Both the position numbers and the translations under genes were made by a program. Positions 1 through 10,116 of a stretch of DNA of 64,000 bases are shown here, piece by piece. The notes under the pieces were generated by a model. The model saw nothing but the letters and a program-made list of their open reading frames with translations, was not told where the DNA came from and searched no databases. The DNA comes from Jannaschia marina (GTDB taxonomy: Bacteria; Pseudomonadota; Alphaproteobacteria; Rhodobacterales; Rhodobacteraceae): positions 434,001-498,000 of the forward strand of contig NZ_JABVAX010000001.1 in assembly GCF_013404595.1 (NCBI RefSeq). Direction: 5' to 3'. Within the stretch, counting starts at the first letter, position 1; every line of letters begins with the position of its first letter.

Positions 1-1
1 C

Positions 2-22
2 TACGAGGTGCCGGATGTCTGA
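2..22 (+). CDS. 3' end of an unidentified upstream gene
   Basis: Reading from base 2, the frame gives six residues (YEVPDV) and a TGA at 20-22. The gene lies almost entirely outside the window, so its function cannot be read. Its position directly upstream of HMG-CoA lyase suggests it belongs to the same leucine-degradation type cluster, but that is inference only. Confidence 0.35.
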   Translation, partial: YEVPDV

Positions 23-118
23 TACGGTCGAGATCTTCGAGGCGCGCCGTGACCGTGGCCCCTGCGGGGCCGCGAAAGCGCGGGGCGCGTGGCGTGCGGG
101 TGACGGTGGAGGTGCCCG

Positions 119-979
119 ATGACGGGACGCGAGACGGTCGAGATCTTTGAAGTCGGCCCCCGCGACGGGCTGCAGAACGAAAAGCGGAGGATCCCGGCGG
201 CGGAGAAGGTCGCTCTCATCGACCTGCTGTCGCGTGCTGGCTTCCGGCGGATCGAGGTGGCGAGTTTCGTCAGCCCCAAATGGGTGCCGCAGATGGCCGA
301 CGGGGCCGAGGTGATGGCGGGGATGGCGCGCGTGCCGGGCGTGTCCTACGCGGCGCTGACGCCCAACATGAAGGGCTACGCGGGGGCGCGGGCGGCGGGC
401 GCGGACGAGGTGGCGGTCTTCGCGTCCGCCTCCGAGGGGTTCTCGAAGGCGAACCTGAACGCGACCATTGCCGAGAGCCTTGCGCGCTTCGCCCCTTTGG
501 CCGAGGCGGCCCGTGCCGATGGCGTGCCCCTGCGCGGCTACGTCTCCTGCGTGACGGATTGCCCCTTCGACGGGACCACCCCGCCCGGCGAGGTGGCGCG
601 TGTGGCGGCGGCGCTGCGCGATCTGGGCTGCTCCGAGGTGAGCCTCGGCGACACGATCGGGCGCGGCACGCCCGACGCGGTGGACAATATGCTGGACGCC
701 GTGCTGGGCGAGATGCCGGCGGCGCGGCTCGCCGGGCATTTCCACGACACGTCGGGCCGGGCGCTCGACAACGTGGAAGTGGCACTAGCCCGGGGCCTGC
801 GGGTGTTCGACGCGGCGGTCGGGGGCCTTGGCGGCTGCCCCTATGCGCCGGGGGCCGCGGGCAACGTGGCGACCGAGGCCCTGCTGGCCCATCTGACGGC
901 GGCGGGCCATGCGACCGGGCTCGATGCGGGCGTCGTGGCCGAGGCGGCGGAGATGGCGCGGGGGATGCGCGGTGGCTGA
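119..979 (+). CDS. hydroxymethylglutaryl-CoA lyase
   Basis: The 286-residue product is a complete HMG-CoA lyase, which cleaves HMG-CoA to acetoacetate and acetyl-CoA in the last step of leucine catabolism (cytoplasmic TIM barrel). The N-terminal VGPRDGLQNE motif (residues 12-21) carries the catalytic Arg/Asp. A metal-binding HFHD motif lies near residue 205. The signature GGLGGCPYAPG, with the active-site Cys, lies near residue 240. The ATG at 119 has a GGAGG at 108-112 with a 6-base gap. The end overlaps the next gene by 8 bases, and an enoyl-CoA hydratase follows, supporting a methylglutaconyl/HMG-CoA branch of leucine degradation. Confidence 0.95.
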   Translation: MTGRETVEIFEVGPRDGLQNEKRRIPAAEKVALIDLLSRAGFRRIEVASFVSPKWVPQMADGAEVMAGMARVPGVSYAALTPNMKGYAGARAAGADEVAVFASASEGFSKANLNATIAESLARFAPLAEAARADGVPLRGYVSCVTDCPFDGTTPPGEVARVAAALRDLGCSEVSLGDTIGRGTPDAVDNMLDAVLGEMPAARLAGHFHDTSGRALDNVEVALARGLRVFDAAVGGLGGCPYAPGAAGNVATEALLAHLTAAGHATGLDAGVVAEAAEMARGMRGG

Positions 980-1478
980 CGTCTTTCGCCTGGCGGAGCG
1001 GTTCATGGCGATGGACGCGGCCGCCTGGGCGCGCCACGGCAACCCCTGGTCGGTGGCGACGCGCTTCACCGTGCTGCCGCTGATCGTGCTGGCGATCTGG
1101 AGCCGGGTCTGGCTGGGCTGGGGCGCGCTCCTGCCGCTGGCGCTGGCGCTCGGGTGGATGTGGTTGAACCCGCGGGTCTTCTCGCGCGACTACGACGGCG
1201 ACAACTGGGGCTCGAAGGGCGTGATGGGCGAGCGCATCTTCATCGACCACCGGGGCGAGGTGGCGTCGCATCACGTGCGGATGGCGAAACTGCTGTCCTG
1301 GGCCAGTGTGCCGGGGCTCGTGGTGCTGGCCGTCGGGCTGTGGCAGCTCTGGCCGGACTGGACGGTCTTCGGGCTGATCCTGACGGTCCTGCCGAAGGTC
1401 TGGTTCTGCGACCGCATGGTCTGGATCTACGAGGACCGCCGCAGGGCGGGAAAACGGATGCCGGGAGAGACGGAATGA
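972..1478 (+). CDS. membrane protein of unknown function (DUF6653-like)
   Basis: A 168-residue protein starting at a GTG that overlaps the HMG-CoA lyase stop. An in-frame ATG further upstream (909) would put 63 bases of the lyase gene into this frame and add an Arg-rich tail, so it is rejected. The protein has two hydrophobic pairs, at residues about 38-65 and 115-145, and a conserved-looking middle with NPRVFSRDYDGDNW and an HHVRMAK segment. It resembles a Rhodobacteraceae family I recall as DUF6653. No enzymatic motif is recognisable. It sits between two leucine-degradation genes with overlapping ends, so it is co-translated with them, but a role there is not shown. Confidence 0.75.
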   Translation: MADVFRLAERFMAMDAAAWARHGNPWSVATRFTVLPLIVLAIWSRVWLGWGALLPLALALGWMWLNPRVFSRDYDGDNWGSKGVMGERIFIDHRGEVASHHVRMAKLLSWASVPGLVVLAVGLWQLWPDWTVFGLILTVLPKVWFCDRMVWIYEDRRRAGKRMPGETE

Positions 1479-2257
1479 CCCACGAGACCCTTGACGTGAG
1501 CCGCGACGACCGGGGTGTCGTCACGATCCGGTTGAACCTGCCGGAGACGCACAACGCGCTGACGGCGCGGATGATGGACGAGCTGACGGCGCTCGCCGCC
1601 GAGCTTGGCACGGACGACAGCCGCGTCGTCGTGCTGACCGGGGCGGGGGCGTCCTTCTGCGCGGGGGGCGATTTGCGCTGGATGCGGGCGCAGTTCGACG
1701 CGGCCCCGGCCGCACGCGCCACCGAGGCGCGGCGGCTCGCGGGGATGCTGCAGGCGCTCAACACGCTGCCGAAACCCCTGATCGCACGGGTGAACGGCGC
1801 GGCCTTCGGGGGCGGCGTGGGCCTCTGCTGCGTGTCGGACGTGGCGGTCGGGGCGGCGACGGCCAAGCTGGGCCTCACCGAGACGCGGCTCGGCCTCATC
1901 CCGGCGACGATCGGGCCCTATGTGATCGCGCGGATGGGCGAGGGGCGGGCGCGGCGGGTCTTCATGTCGTCGCGCCGGTTCGACGCGGCGGAGGCGGTGG
2001 AGTTGGGCATCCTGTCGAAGGTGGTGCCGGTCGAAGACCTGGACGCCGCCGTCGAGGCGGAGGTCGTGCCCTATCTCTCCTGCGCGCCGGGGGCGGTGGC
2101 CGATGCCAAGCGGCTGGCCCGCAGCCTCGGGCCGGTGATCGACGAGGCGACCATCGCGGCGACGGTCGGCGCGCTCGCCGCGCGCTGGGAGGGGGGCGAG
2201 GCCGCGGAGGGCGTCGGGGCCTTCTTCGACAAGCGCAAGCCGCGCTGGGCGGGGTAG
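1475..2257 (+). CDS. enoyl-CoA hydratase/isomerase family protein, probable methylglutaconyl-CoA hydratase
   Basis: The 260-residue product is a crotonase-fold protein. The oxyanion-hole segment GASFCAGGDLRWM is near residues 57-69, and a second one, NGAAFGGGVGLCCVSD, is near residues 107-122. The Glu in LTETRLGLIPA is in the usual catalytic place. Hydration of 3-methylglutaconyl-CoA to HMG-CoA is inferred from the neighbouring HMG-CoA lyase; sequence alone only gives the crotonase superfamily. The ATG at 1475 overlaps the preceding stop (ATGA), indicating translational coupling. Confidence 0.88.
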   Translation: MTHETLDVSRDDRGVVTIRLNLPETHNALTARMMDELTALAAELGTDDSRVVVLTGAGASFCAGGDLRWMRAQFDAAPAARATEARRLAGMLQALNTLPKPLIARVNGAAFGGGVGLCCVSDVAVGAATAKLGLTETRLGLIPATIGPYVIARMGEGRARRVFMSSRRFDAAEAVELGILSKVVPVEDLDAAVEAEVVPYLSCAPGAVADAKRLARSLGPVIDEATIAATVGALAARWEGGEAAEGVGAFFDKRKPRWAG

Positions 2258-2358
2258 GTGCCCGGGCGGATCGTCGCCGCCGCGCCGCCGGTATCGCTTG
2301 GCCGGGTCGGGCGGCTTCGCTAGACTGCGCGCAAACCCTCGCAGAAGGATCCGCAGGC

Positions 2359-3480
2359 ATGTTCACCCGACGCTCGTTCACCCTGATGCTCGCCGCAGCG
2401 CCGCTCTCGGCCTGCGCCGATGCGCCCGCCACGTCTTCGCGGCCGAGCCTGCGCCAGGCCGATCCCGAACTCGTGCCGCGAGCGACCGCCGGCTGGTCGG
2501 CCTGGGTCGAGGGCTTCAAGGGGCGTGCGCGGTCCGCCGGCATCCGGGCGGACGTGATCGAGGCCGCCTTCCGCGGTCAGGGTTTCGTGCCCGGCGTCAT
2601 CGCGCGCGACCGCAACCAGACGGAATTCCGTCGCAGCTTCGAGGATTACATCGCTATCGTCGCGCCCGAGCGGAAGGTGCAGGCGGGGCGCGCGGCCTTC
2701 GCCCGCCACCGCAGCACCCTGCAGGCGATCGAGAGCCGCTACGGCGTGCCGGCCGAGATCGTCGCGGCGATCTGGGGGGTGGAGAGCAACTTCGGCACGC
2801 GCCGGGGCGACATCCCGACGATCAGCGCGACCTCGACGCTGGCCTTCGACGGTCGGCGCGGTGCCTTCTTCGAGAAGCAGCTGGTCGCGGCGCTGCGCAT
2901 CCTGCAGTCGGGCGACGTGACGCCCGCGCGCATGACCGGCAGCTGGGCCGGGGCGATGGGGCACACGCAGTTCATCCCGACGTCCTACCTGCAATCGGCG
3001 GTCGACTTCACCGGCGACGGGCGGCGCGACATCTGGTCGGACGATCCGACCGACGCGCTGGCCTCTGCGGCGGCCTACCTGCGCGGTGCCGGCTGGCAGG
3101 CGGGCGCAAGCTGGGCGGTGGAGGACGCGAACGGGAACCTGACGCCCGACCGGGGCGGGCCGTCGTTCCGCACGGGGCCGAACTTCCGCGTCATCAAGCG
3201 CTACAACAACTCCGATTCCTATGCCCTCGGCGTGGGCCACCTGGCCGACCGGATCGCGGGGGGCGGGCCGCTGCGGCAGGCCTTCGGCCCCGACCGCTAC
3301 GGCCTCACGATCGACCAACGGCAGCAGCTGCAGCGCAAGCTGACGGCGGCGGGCTTCGACACCGACGGCGACGACGGGGTGATCGGCCCGAAGAGCCGGG
3401 CCGCCATCGCCGCCTTCCAGCGGTCGCGGGGACTGGCCGCGACGGGCGATCCGTCGGTGGCGCTTCTGAACATGCTCTGA
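2359..3480 (+). CDS. lytic murein transglycosylase (MltB-type lipoprotein) with peptidoglycan-binding domain
   Basis: The 373-residue product begins with a lipoprotein signal whose lipobox is PLSAC (Cys19), so it is probably anchored in a membrane facing the periplasm. Residues about 55-290 are an MltB-like transglycosylase domain with the catalytic Glu in WGVESNFG (Glu142) and the family motif GAMGHTQFIPTSY. The C-terminal 60 residues (DGDDGVIGPKSRAAIAAFQ) are a peptidoglycan_binding_1 domain. It cleaves glycan strands to 1,6-anhydro ends. The 101-base upstream gap separates it from the leucine genes, so it probably has its own promoter. Confidence 0.93.
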   Translation: MFTRRSFTLMLAAAPLSACADAPATSSRPSLRQADPELVPRATAGWSAWVEGFKGRARSAGIRADVIEAAFRGQGFVPGVIARDRNQTEFRRSFEDYIAIVAPERKVQAGRAAFARHRSTLQAIESRYGVPAEIVAAIWGVESNFGTRRGDIPTISATSTLAFDGRRGAFFEKQLVAALRILQSGDVTPARMTGSWAGAMGHTQFIPTSYLQSAVDFTGDGRRDIWSDDPTDALASAAAYLRGAGWQAGASWAVEDANGNLTPDRGGPSFRTGPNFRVIKRYNNSDSYALGVGHLADRIAGGGPLRQAFGPDRYGLTIDQRQQLQRKLTAAGFDTDGDDGVIGPKSRAAIAAFQRSRGLAATGDPSVALLNML

Positions 3481-4194
3481 ATGTTCGGCCTGCGCCGCGC
3501 CCCCGTCTCTGCCGAGATGCAGGATTGGCTGCTCGACGGCCTTCTGTGGTGCGCGGGCGCGGGGATCCTGCGGCGCGATACGCCGCTCGTCCTGCCGACC
3601 TCGGCCTTCTTCCCGACGCGCGCGGGGCCGGACGATCAAGTGCTGGCCGAGGGGTTGATGGGCGACGTGCTGCGGCTTCTCGGGCTGGGGGACGTGGCGG
3701 TCGAGATGGCCCCGCTCCAGCGCGTCGCGGCCCAGTGGCGGTACGATCCGACGGCGCTCGGCGAGGTCGGCGGCAGCTGGCAATCGGACGGGACGGGCGC
3801 GTCGGTCGTCCACTACGACCCCGAGATGATGCGCGCGCGGCCGCTCGTCTTCCTCTCGACGCTGGCGCACGAGGCGGTGCACGAACGGCTGCACCGGTCC
3901 ACCCGCGACTGGCCCGGCGGGGCGGAGGCCGAGGAGCCGATGACCGACCTCGCCGTGATCGCGGCGGGCTGCGGCGTGTTGCAGCTCGGCGGGGCGGAGG
4001 ACGCGGGCTGGCAGGGCTATCTGGGGCAGGAGAGCCGGGCCCATGCGATGGCGCTCGTGCTCGGAGCGACGGAGGCCGACGCGGAGGTCGCGGGTGCCCA
4101 TCTGCCGCCGCGCGCGGGCCGGACGCTGCGCCGGGCGCTATCGCATATCGACGCCGCCGATGTCACGGAACTCGCGACCGCCCTGCGCCGTTGA
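3481..4194 (+). CDS. putative zinc metallopeptidase (HExxH protein)
   Basis: A 237-residue soluble protein whose ATG follows the transglycosylase stop with no gap. The segment LAHEAVHERLH contains HExxH (His130, Glu131, His134), the classic zinc-protease signature, and a Glu-rich AEAEEPMTDLAV segment about 25 residues later could supply the third ligand. There is no signal peptide. It may belong to the family I recall as DUF6782 putative metallopeptidases, but I cannot confirm this. No Shine-Dalgarno is visible, so translation may depend on coupling to the upstream gene. Confidence 0.7.
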   Translation: MFGLRRAPVSAEMQDWLLDGLLWCAGAGILRRDTPLVLPTSAFFPTRAGPDDQVLAEGLMGDVLRLLGLGDVAVEMAPLQRVAAQWRYDPTALGEVGGSWQSDGTGASVVHYDPEMMRARPLVFLSTLAHEAVHERLHRSTRDWPGGAEAEEPMTDLAVIAAGCGVLQLGGAEDAGWQGYLGQESRAHAMALVLGATEADAEVAGAHLPPRAGRTLRRALSHIDAADVTELATALRR

Positions 4195-4220
4195 CCCTAT
4201 CGCACAACACCGAGGTTTCC

Positions 4221-4907
4221 ATGTCCGCCGCCCTTCGCAGCCTCCTCGCCCTTCTGATCCTGATGCTGCCGGCGATGGCGGCGGCCGCCGATCAGCTACG
4301 CAACACCGGGGCCTTCGGCGTCGCCATGCGGGCCGGTCCGGGGCAGCAGTTCCCCATGCTCCACGTCCTCGGCCCGGGCGAGACGGGCGCGGAGGGGCGG
4401 TGCGACCTCGACGGGCGCTGGTGCCTCTTGACGGTCGGCGCGCGGGTCGGCTGGGTCGACACGACCGATCTCGTCCCGCAGGGCTCGGCGCTCGCGACTT
4501 CCGATCCGTTCGGGCCGCGCACCACGCCGCAGATCGAGAGCTCGCCGCTCGACGGTCCGGGCCGGCCGCTGCCGGGGTCGGTGCTCGACGCGGTGGAGCG
4601 CGTGGACCCGCGGCGCCCGGCGACGCCGCCGCCCGGCACTGCGGCCCCGATGATCTTCTCGACGACCGAGCCGTTCCGGAACGTCACCGACGGTCTCGTC
4701 AACCTGCGGGCCGGGCCGGGGACGGATACGGCGGTGGTGGGCGAGTTGCGCCCCGGCGAAGGCGGACCCATCGACGTCTGCGACACGCCGCAGCAATGGT
4801 GCCGTGTCGCCGTGGCCGGCCGGCCGCCCGCCTGGGTCAAGATGACCTTCATGGGCCTTCAGCGTCACGCGGTCGCGCCGTTGGCCCCCGGCGACCGGGC
4901 GCGTTGA
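4221..4907 (+). CDS. secreted protein with two bacterial SH3 domains
   Basis: A 228-residue protein with a clean N-terminal signal peptide (residues 1-22, ending AMAAAAD). It has two SH3-type repeats, each beginning with a typical V/L-x-M/L-RAGPG motif: residues about 33-85 (VAMRAGPGQQFP) and about 158-215 (VNLRAGPGTDTA). A proline-rich linker joins them, and each repeat has a Cys pair that could form a disulfide. SH3_3/SH3_4 domains usually bind cell wall or partner proteins, consistent with the adjacent lytic transglycosylase. The specific role is unknown. Confidence 0.85.
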   Translation: MSAALRSLLALLILMLPAMAAAADQLRNTGAFGVAMRAGPGQQFPMLHVLGPGETGAEGRCDLDGRWCLLTVGARVGWVDTTDLVPQGSALATSDPFGPRTTPQIESSPLDGPGRPLPGSVLDAVERVDPRRPATPPPGTAAPMIFSTTEPFRNVTDGLVNLRAGPGTDTAVVGELRPGEGGPIDVCDTPQQWCRVAVAGRPPAWVKMTFMGLQRHAVAPLAPGDRAR

Positions 4908-4958
4908 CGCCCGCGCGCGCCCGGCCTAAAGCGAAGGTGACCGACCGACGGAGGCCCC

Positions 4959-5324
4959 ATGGACGAGATGCTGCGTGAATACCTGCCGATCCTGATCTTC
5001 CTCGGGGTGGCCGTGGGCCTCGGCCTCGTCCTGATCCTCGCCGCCGCCATCATCGCGGTGCGCGCGCCCGACCCCGAGAAGGTGTCGGCCTACGAATGCG
5101 GCTTCAACGCCTTCGACGACGCGCGCATGAAGTTCGACGTGCGGTTCTATCTCGTGGCGATCCTCTTCATCATCTTCGACCTCGAGATCGCCTTTCTCTT
5201 CCCCTGGGCGGTGAGCTTCGCCGAGATCTCGATGACCGCCTTCTGGTCGATGATGGTCTTCCTCGCCGTTCTGACCGTGGGCTTCGCCTACGAATGGAAG
5301 AAGGGCGCGCTCGACTGGGAATAG
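4959..5324 (+). CDS. nuoA: NADH-quinone oxidoreductase subunit A
   Basis: The 121-residue product has the three transmembrane helices of NuoA and the conserved loop [20 protein letters not shown] (residues about 46-65), which lies near the quinone site. It is the first gene of the complex I operon. The ATG is preceded by GGAGG 5 bases upstream. It is unusual that nuoB does not follow at once but 397 bases later, after a strong hairpin. Confidence 0.97.
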   Translation: MDEMLREYLPILIFLGVAVGLGLVLILAAAIIAVRAPDPEKVSAYECGFNAFDDARMKFDVRFYLVAILFIIFDLEIAFLFPWAVSFAEISMTAFWSMMVFLAVLTVGFAYEWKKGALDWE

Positions 5325-5340
5325 CGCCCCGGCGGGTCGG

Positions 5341-5361
5341 GCGGGGGTTTCGCACCCCCGC
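5341..5361 (+). terminator. strong GC hairpin after nuoA (possible terminator/attenuator)
   Basis: A perfect 8-bp inverted repeat (GCGGGGGT / ACCCCCGC) with a TTCGC loop lies 17 bases after the nuoA stop. It is followed by a GCGGAGTATTT-type tail that I recall as common after genes in Rhodobacteraceae. There is no long U-tract, so this may be an attenuator or RNA-stabilising element rather than a full terminator. Confidence 0.5.
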
Positions 5362-6255
<894 letters not shown>

Positions 6256-6266
6256 GGGGATCCGTG

Positions 6267-6872
6267 ATGACCGAACAACTCCAGGAACTCGCCGCCCACA
6301 TCGAGCTGCGCCAGGGCGATCTCGTCTCCTCCCATGCGATCACGCTGGACGAGCTGACGCTGGAGGCGACGGCTTCGGACATTCCGGCGCTGATCGACTT
6401 CCTCAAGACCGACGAGCAATGCCGCTTCGCCTCGCTCGTCGACATCACGGCGATCGACTATCCGGGCGACGAGCGGCGCTTCTGCGTCGTCTATCATTTC
6501 CTCAGCATGTACAGAAACCAGCGCATCCGCGTGAAGACCTACGTGCGCGAGGAGGAGATCGTGCCGTCGATCACTGGCATCCACCCCTCGGCCAACTGGT
6601 TCGAGCGGGAGGTGTTCGACATGTTCGGCGTGCTCTTCTCGGGCCACCCGGACCTGCGCCGCATCCTGACGGACTACGGCTTCCGCGGCTATCCGCTGCG
6701 CAAGGACTTCCCGACCACGGGCTATACCGAGGTGCGCTACGACGAGGTGCAGAAGCGCGTCGTCTACGAACCCGTCAGCCTGACGCAGGAGTACCGGCAG
6801 TTCGATTTCATGAGCCCCTGGGAGGGCGCGGAATACGTGCTGCCGGGGGATGAGAAGGGGGAGGCGAAGTGA
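6267..6872 (+). CDS. nuoC: NADH-quinone oxidoreductase subunit C (30 kDa)
   Basis: The 201-residue product has the 30-kDa subunit signature: [20 protein letters not shown] and the following [18 protein letters not shown]. It docks beside NuoD and NuoB in the peripheral arm. The ATG is 11 bases after the nuoB stop; a GTG immediately before it would add one residue. The gene is separate from nuoD, unlike the nuoCD fusion of E. coli, and a small extra gene is inserted between them. Confidence 0.96.
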   Translation: MTEQLQELAAHIELRQGDLVSSHAITLDELTLEATASDIPALIDFLKTDEQCRFASLVDITAIDYPGDERRFCVVYHFLSMYRNQRIRVKTYVREEEIVPSITGIHPSANWFEREVFDMFGVLFSGHPDLRRILTDYGFRGYPLRKDFPTTGYTEVRYDEVQKRVVYEPVSLTQEYRQFDFMSPWEGAEYVLPGDEKGEAK

Positions 6873-7300
6873 GCGACGCCCTCACCGGATCCTGCCTCTG
6901 CGGGGCCTGCACCTTCACCGCGACGCCCGACGAGCAGGAGGCGGGTGCCTGCCATTGCGGCATGTGTCGCAAGGTCGCCGGCGGCATCAACATTGCCGTC
7001 GGCTGTTCCGACGTGACCTGGAACGAGGGTGCGCCGATCAAGGTCTACCGCTCCAGCGACTGGGCCGAGCGTGGCTTCTGCGGCACCTGCGGCGCGAACC
7101 TCTTCTGGCGCGCCGTGGGGGGCGATGCGGGGCGCGAGGTCATCGCGCTCAACGCGTTCGATACGCCCGGGGCGTTCCCCGTGACCCGACAGATCTTTGT
7201 CGACGACAAGCCCGACAGCTACGCCCTGGCCGGTGATCTCGTGTCTCTGACGGGGGCCGAGGTGCGGGCGATGTATGCTCCCGAAGGAGGAACGACATGA
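6869..7300 (+). CDS. GFA-type zinc protein (glutathione-dependent formaldehyde-activating family)
   Basis: A 143-residue protein with the CENP-V/GFA zinc-binding pattern: [10 protein letters not shown] (residues 8-17), CHCGMCRK (about 31-38) and [13 protein letters not shown] (about 70-82). The GTG start overlaps the nuoC stop (GTGA), and its own stop overlaps the nuoD start (ATGA), so it is locked into the complex I operon. Family members are mostly of unknown activity; the glutathione/formaldehyde label comes from a single founding enzyme. A link to complex I is inferred from position only. Confidence 0.88.
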   Translation: MSDALTGSCLCGACTFTATPDEQEAGACHCGMCRKVAGGINIAVGCSDVTWNEGAPIKVYRSSDWAERGFCGTCGANLFWRAVGGDAGREVIALNAFDTPGAFPVTRQIFVDDKPDSYALAGDLVSLTGAEVRAMYAPEGGTT

Positions 7301-8529
7301 TGGACGGCGACCAGTCCCCGCGCGGTTACGAGGACGCCCTGACCGGCGAGCAGCGGATCCGTAACTTCAACATCAACTTCGGACCCCAGCACCCGGCGGC
7401 GCATGGTGTTCTCCGCCTCGTCCTCGAACTCGACGGCGAGATCGTGGAGCGGTGCGACCCGCATATCGGTCTCTTGCACCGGGGCACCGAGAAGCTGATG
7501 GAGAGCCGGACCTACCTGCAGAACCTGCCCTATCTCGACCGGCTCGACTACGTCGCCCCGATGAACCAGGAGCACGCCTGGTGTCTGGCCATCGAGCGGC
7601 TCACGGGCATCGAGGTGCCGCGGCGAGCGCAGCTGATCCGCGTGCTCTTCTGCGAGATCGGGCGCATCCTGAGCCACCTCCTGAACGTGACGACGCAGGC
7701 CATGGACGTCGGTGCGCTGACGCCGCCGCTCTGGGGCTTCGAGGAGCGCGAGAAGCTGATGGTCTTCTACGAGCGGGCCTGCGGCGCGCGGCTCCACGCG
7801 GCCTATTTCCGCCCCGGCGGCGTGCATCAGGACCTGACGCCGGAGCTGCTCGACGACATCGAGGCCTGGTGCGAGAGCTTCCCGGCCGTCATGTCCGATA
7901 TCGACGGCCTGCTGACCGAGAACCGCATCTTCAAGCAGCGCAACGTCGACATCTGCGTCGTCTCGGAAGACGAGGTGATGGAATGGGGCATGTCGGGCGT
8001 GATGGCGCGCGGCTCCGGCCTCGCCTGGGATTTGCGCCGCGCGCAGCCCTACGAGTGCTACGACGAGTTCGACTTCCTGATCCCCACGGGCAAGAACGGC
8101 GATTGCTACGACCGCTACCTCGTCCGCATGGAGGAGATGCGGCAGTCGGTTCGGATCATGCAGCAGGCCATCGAGAAGCTGCGCGCGCCCGAGGGTCAGG
8201 GGGATATCCTGGCCCGCGGCAAGGTCACGCCGCCGAAGCGGACGGACATGAAGACCTCGATGGAGGCGCTCATCCACCACTTCAAGCTCTATACCGAGGG
8301 CTTCCACGTGCCCGCCGGTGAGGTCTATGCGGCCGTCGAGGCCCCGAAGGGCGAGTTCGGCGTCTACATGGTGTCGGACGGGACGAACAAGCCGTACCGC
8401 GCCAAGCTGCGCGCGCCGGGGTATTTGCATTTGCAGGCGATGGACCACGTGACGAAGGGCCACCAGCTGGCCGACGTCGCGGCGATCATCGGGACGCTCG
8501 ACGTGGTGTTCGGGGAGATCGACAGGTGA
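7297..8529 (+). CDS. nuoD: NADH-quinone oxidoreductase subunit D (49 kDa)
   Basis: The 410-residue product is a full-length NuoD. The N-terminal [14 protein letters not shown] motif, [12 protein letters not shown] and the C-terminal DVVFGEIDR are all present. With NuoB it forms the quinone-reduction site. The ATG at 7297 overlaps the preceding stop and has an AAGGAGG 6 bases upstream; a second ATG at 7300 is also possible. Confidence 0.97.
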   Translation: MMDGDQSPRGYEDALTGEQRIRNFNINFGPQHPAAHGVLRLVLELDGEIVERCDPHIGLLHRGTEKLMESRTYLQNLPYLDRLDYVAPMNQEHAWCLAIERLTGIEVPRRAQLIRVLFCEIGRILSHLLNVTTQAMDVGALTPPLWGFEEREKLMVFYERACGARLHAAYFRPGGVHQDLTPELLDDIEAWCESFPAVMSDIDGLLTENRIFKQRNVDICVVSEDEVMEWGMSGVMARGSGLAWDLRRAQPYECYDEFDFLIPTGKNGDCYDRYLVRMEEMRQSVRIMQQAIEKLRAPEGQGDILARGKVTPPKRTDMKTSMEALIHHFKLYTEGFHVPAGEVYAAVEAPKGEFGVYMVSDGTNKPYRAKLRAPGYLHLQAMDHVTKGHQLADVAAIIGTLDVVFGEIDR

Positions 8530-8810
8530 GGGGCGGCGTCCTTTCAGCGTTCCTGGTCGCGTGTCTGGCGGTGCCGGTGACGGCGCAGAACGAGAGCGAC
8601 GTGCCCGAGGGCCTACTACTATTGTGGGCCGAAAACGCGATACCTTTGGACGAGTTTGTCGCCAAAGGTTACGGCATGTCCGAGCCGGCTGACGCAACGT
8701 CGGATGAGTGGTGCCCGTATCAGGCCGTCACGGTCAGCCTCGGCTACGCCGACACACCGCAGTGTCGCGACCTGTTGGCCAAGATGAAAGAAATCGGTCG
8801 GATCGACTGA
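8526..8810 (+). CDS. small secreted protein of unknown function in the nuo operon
   Basis: A 94-residue product from a GTG that overlaps the nuoD stop. Residues 1-21 form a signal peptide ending VTAQ. The mature part has two Cys (in EWCPYQ and TPQCRD), suited to a disulfide in the periplasm, and a helical tail. Codon use is less GC-biased than its neighbours (several CTA/TTG/GAA codons in a row after base 8611), hinting at relaxed constraint or later acquisition. I do not recognise a family. Confidence 0.65.
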   Translation: MRGGVLSAFLVACLAVPVTAQNESDVPEGLLLLWAENAIPLDEFVAKGYGMSEPADATSDEWCPYQAVTVSLGYADTPQCRDLLAKMKEIGRID

Positions 8811-8837
8811 CCAAGTTCCCTGATTGCGAGACCCTAC

Positions 8838-10085
8838 ATGCTCCGCCGACTCCACAAAGACCAACCCGAGACCTTTGCCTTCACGCCCGCCAACCAGGCC
8901 TGGGCGGAGGCGCAGGTGACGAAGTATCCCGAGGGGCGTCAGGCTTCCGCGATCATCCCGCTGCTGTGGCGCGCGCAGGAGCAGGAGGGGTGGCTGACGC
9001 GGCCCGCGATCGAGCATGTGGCCGAGATGCTGGGCCTCGCCTATATCCGGGCGCTGGAGGTGGCGACCTTCTACTTCATGTTCCAGCTGCAACCCGTGGG
9101 AAAGACCGCCCATATCCAGATCTGCGGCACGACCTCCTGCATGATCTGCGGCGCGGAGGATCTCGTCGAGGTCTGCAAGGAGAAGATCGCCGCAGAGCCA
9201 CATCAGATCAGCGAAGACGGGCAACTGAGCTGGGAAGAGGTCGAGTGCCTCGGGGCCTGCGCCAACGCGCCGATGGCCCAGATCGGCAAGGACTACTACG
9301 AAGACCTGACGGCCGAGCGCTTCTCGGAGATGCTGGACCAGTTCCGCGCGGGCGAGGTGCCGGTCCCCGGGCCGCAGAACGGGCGCTTTACCTCGGAGCC
9401 GCTCGAGGGGGTGACCTCGCTCACGGCGCAGGCGGAGGCGAAGGTCCACGACCAGAACGCCTCGGTCGCGCTGGCCACCGACATCGGCGACACGATCAAG
9501 CGGATCGACGGCACCGAAGTGCCGCTCGCGGCTCCCTGGGGCAAGGCGAACCAGGCCGACGAGGACGCGACGGCCGCGGCGCGCGATCCGATGCTGCCGC
9601 CCGACGGGCCGGACGGGAACCAGGGCGGCAAGGTCGCCGGGGCCGCCCCCGCGAACCGAAGCCGGGGCGACGCGAGCGACGGCAAGGCCAACGTCCGCGG
9701 CTCGGACGCGACGGCCAAGGGCACGCCCGACGAAGGCAGCGTCGCCCCGAAATCGAAGGGCAAGGCCACGTCCGAATCGGCCGCCCCCGTGTCGGACGAT
9801 GCGAAACCGGCCGGGCTCGACGCGCCGCGCGGGGGCAAGGCCGACGATCTGAAGGCGATCAAGGGGATCGGGCCGAAGCTCGAAAAGCTGTGCAATTCCC
9901 TCGGCTTCTATCACTACGACCAGATCGCGAACTGGACGGAGCGGGAGCTGGCCTGGGTCGATCAGAACCTCGAAGGCTTCCGCGGGCGCGCGACGCGTGA
10001 CGAATGGGTCAAACAGGCTAAACTCCTGTCCGAGGGCGGAGAGACCGAGTTCTCCTCGCGCGTGAAGAAGGGGGATGTCTACTGA
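8838..10085 (+). CDS. nuoE: NADH-quinone oxidoreductase subunit E with long C-terminal extension
   Basis: The 415-residue product is more than twice the length of E. coli NuoE. Residues 1-170 are the 24-kDa thioredoxin-like subunit with the N1a [2Fe-2S] ligands Cys96, Cys101, Cys137 and Cys141 (C-x4-C, C-x3-C). Residues about 175-335 are a low-complexity Ala/Gly/Lys/Asp linker. Residues 336-415 are a compact domain beginning [17 protein letters not shown], which looks like a helix-hairpin-helix. The same domain ends the next gene product. NuoE extensions are known in Rhodobacteraceae; their function is not established. Confidence 0.95.
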   Translation: MLRRLHKDQPETFAFTPANQAWAEAQVTKYPEGRQASAIIPLLWRAQEQEGWLTRPAIEHVAEMLGLAYIRALEVATFYFMFQLQPVGKTAHIQICGTTSCMICGAEDLVEVCKEKIAAEPHQISEDGQLSWEEVECLGACANAPMAQIGKDYYEDLTAERFSEMLDQFRAGEVPVPGPQNGRFTSEPLEGVTSLTAQAEAKVHDQNASVALATDIGDTIKRIDGTEVPLAAPWGKANQADEDATAAARDPMLPPDGPDGNQGGKVAGAAPANRSRGDASDGKANVRGSDATAKGTPDEGSVAPKSKGKATSESAAPVSDDAKPAGLDAPRGGKADDLKAIKGIGPKLEKLCNSLGFYHYDQIANWTERELAWVDQNLEGFRGRATRDEWVKQAKLLSEGGETEFSSRVKKGDVY

Positions 10086-10116
10086 GATCGGTTCCCCGAC
10101 CTAGGGGAGTTGATCT

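Noticed and set aside
2298..4907. 869-codon frame spanning the transglycosylase, HExxH and SH3 genes
   Set aside because: Only its last 228 codons (from 4221) have a signal peptide and SH3 motifs. The rest is an off-frame reading of two real genes.
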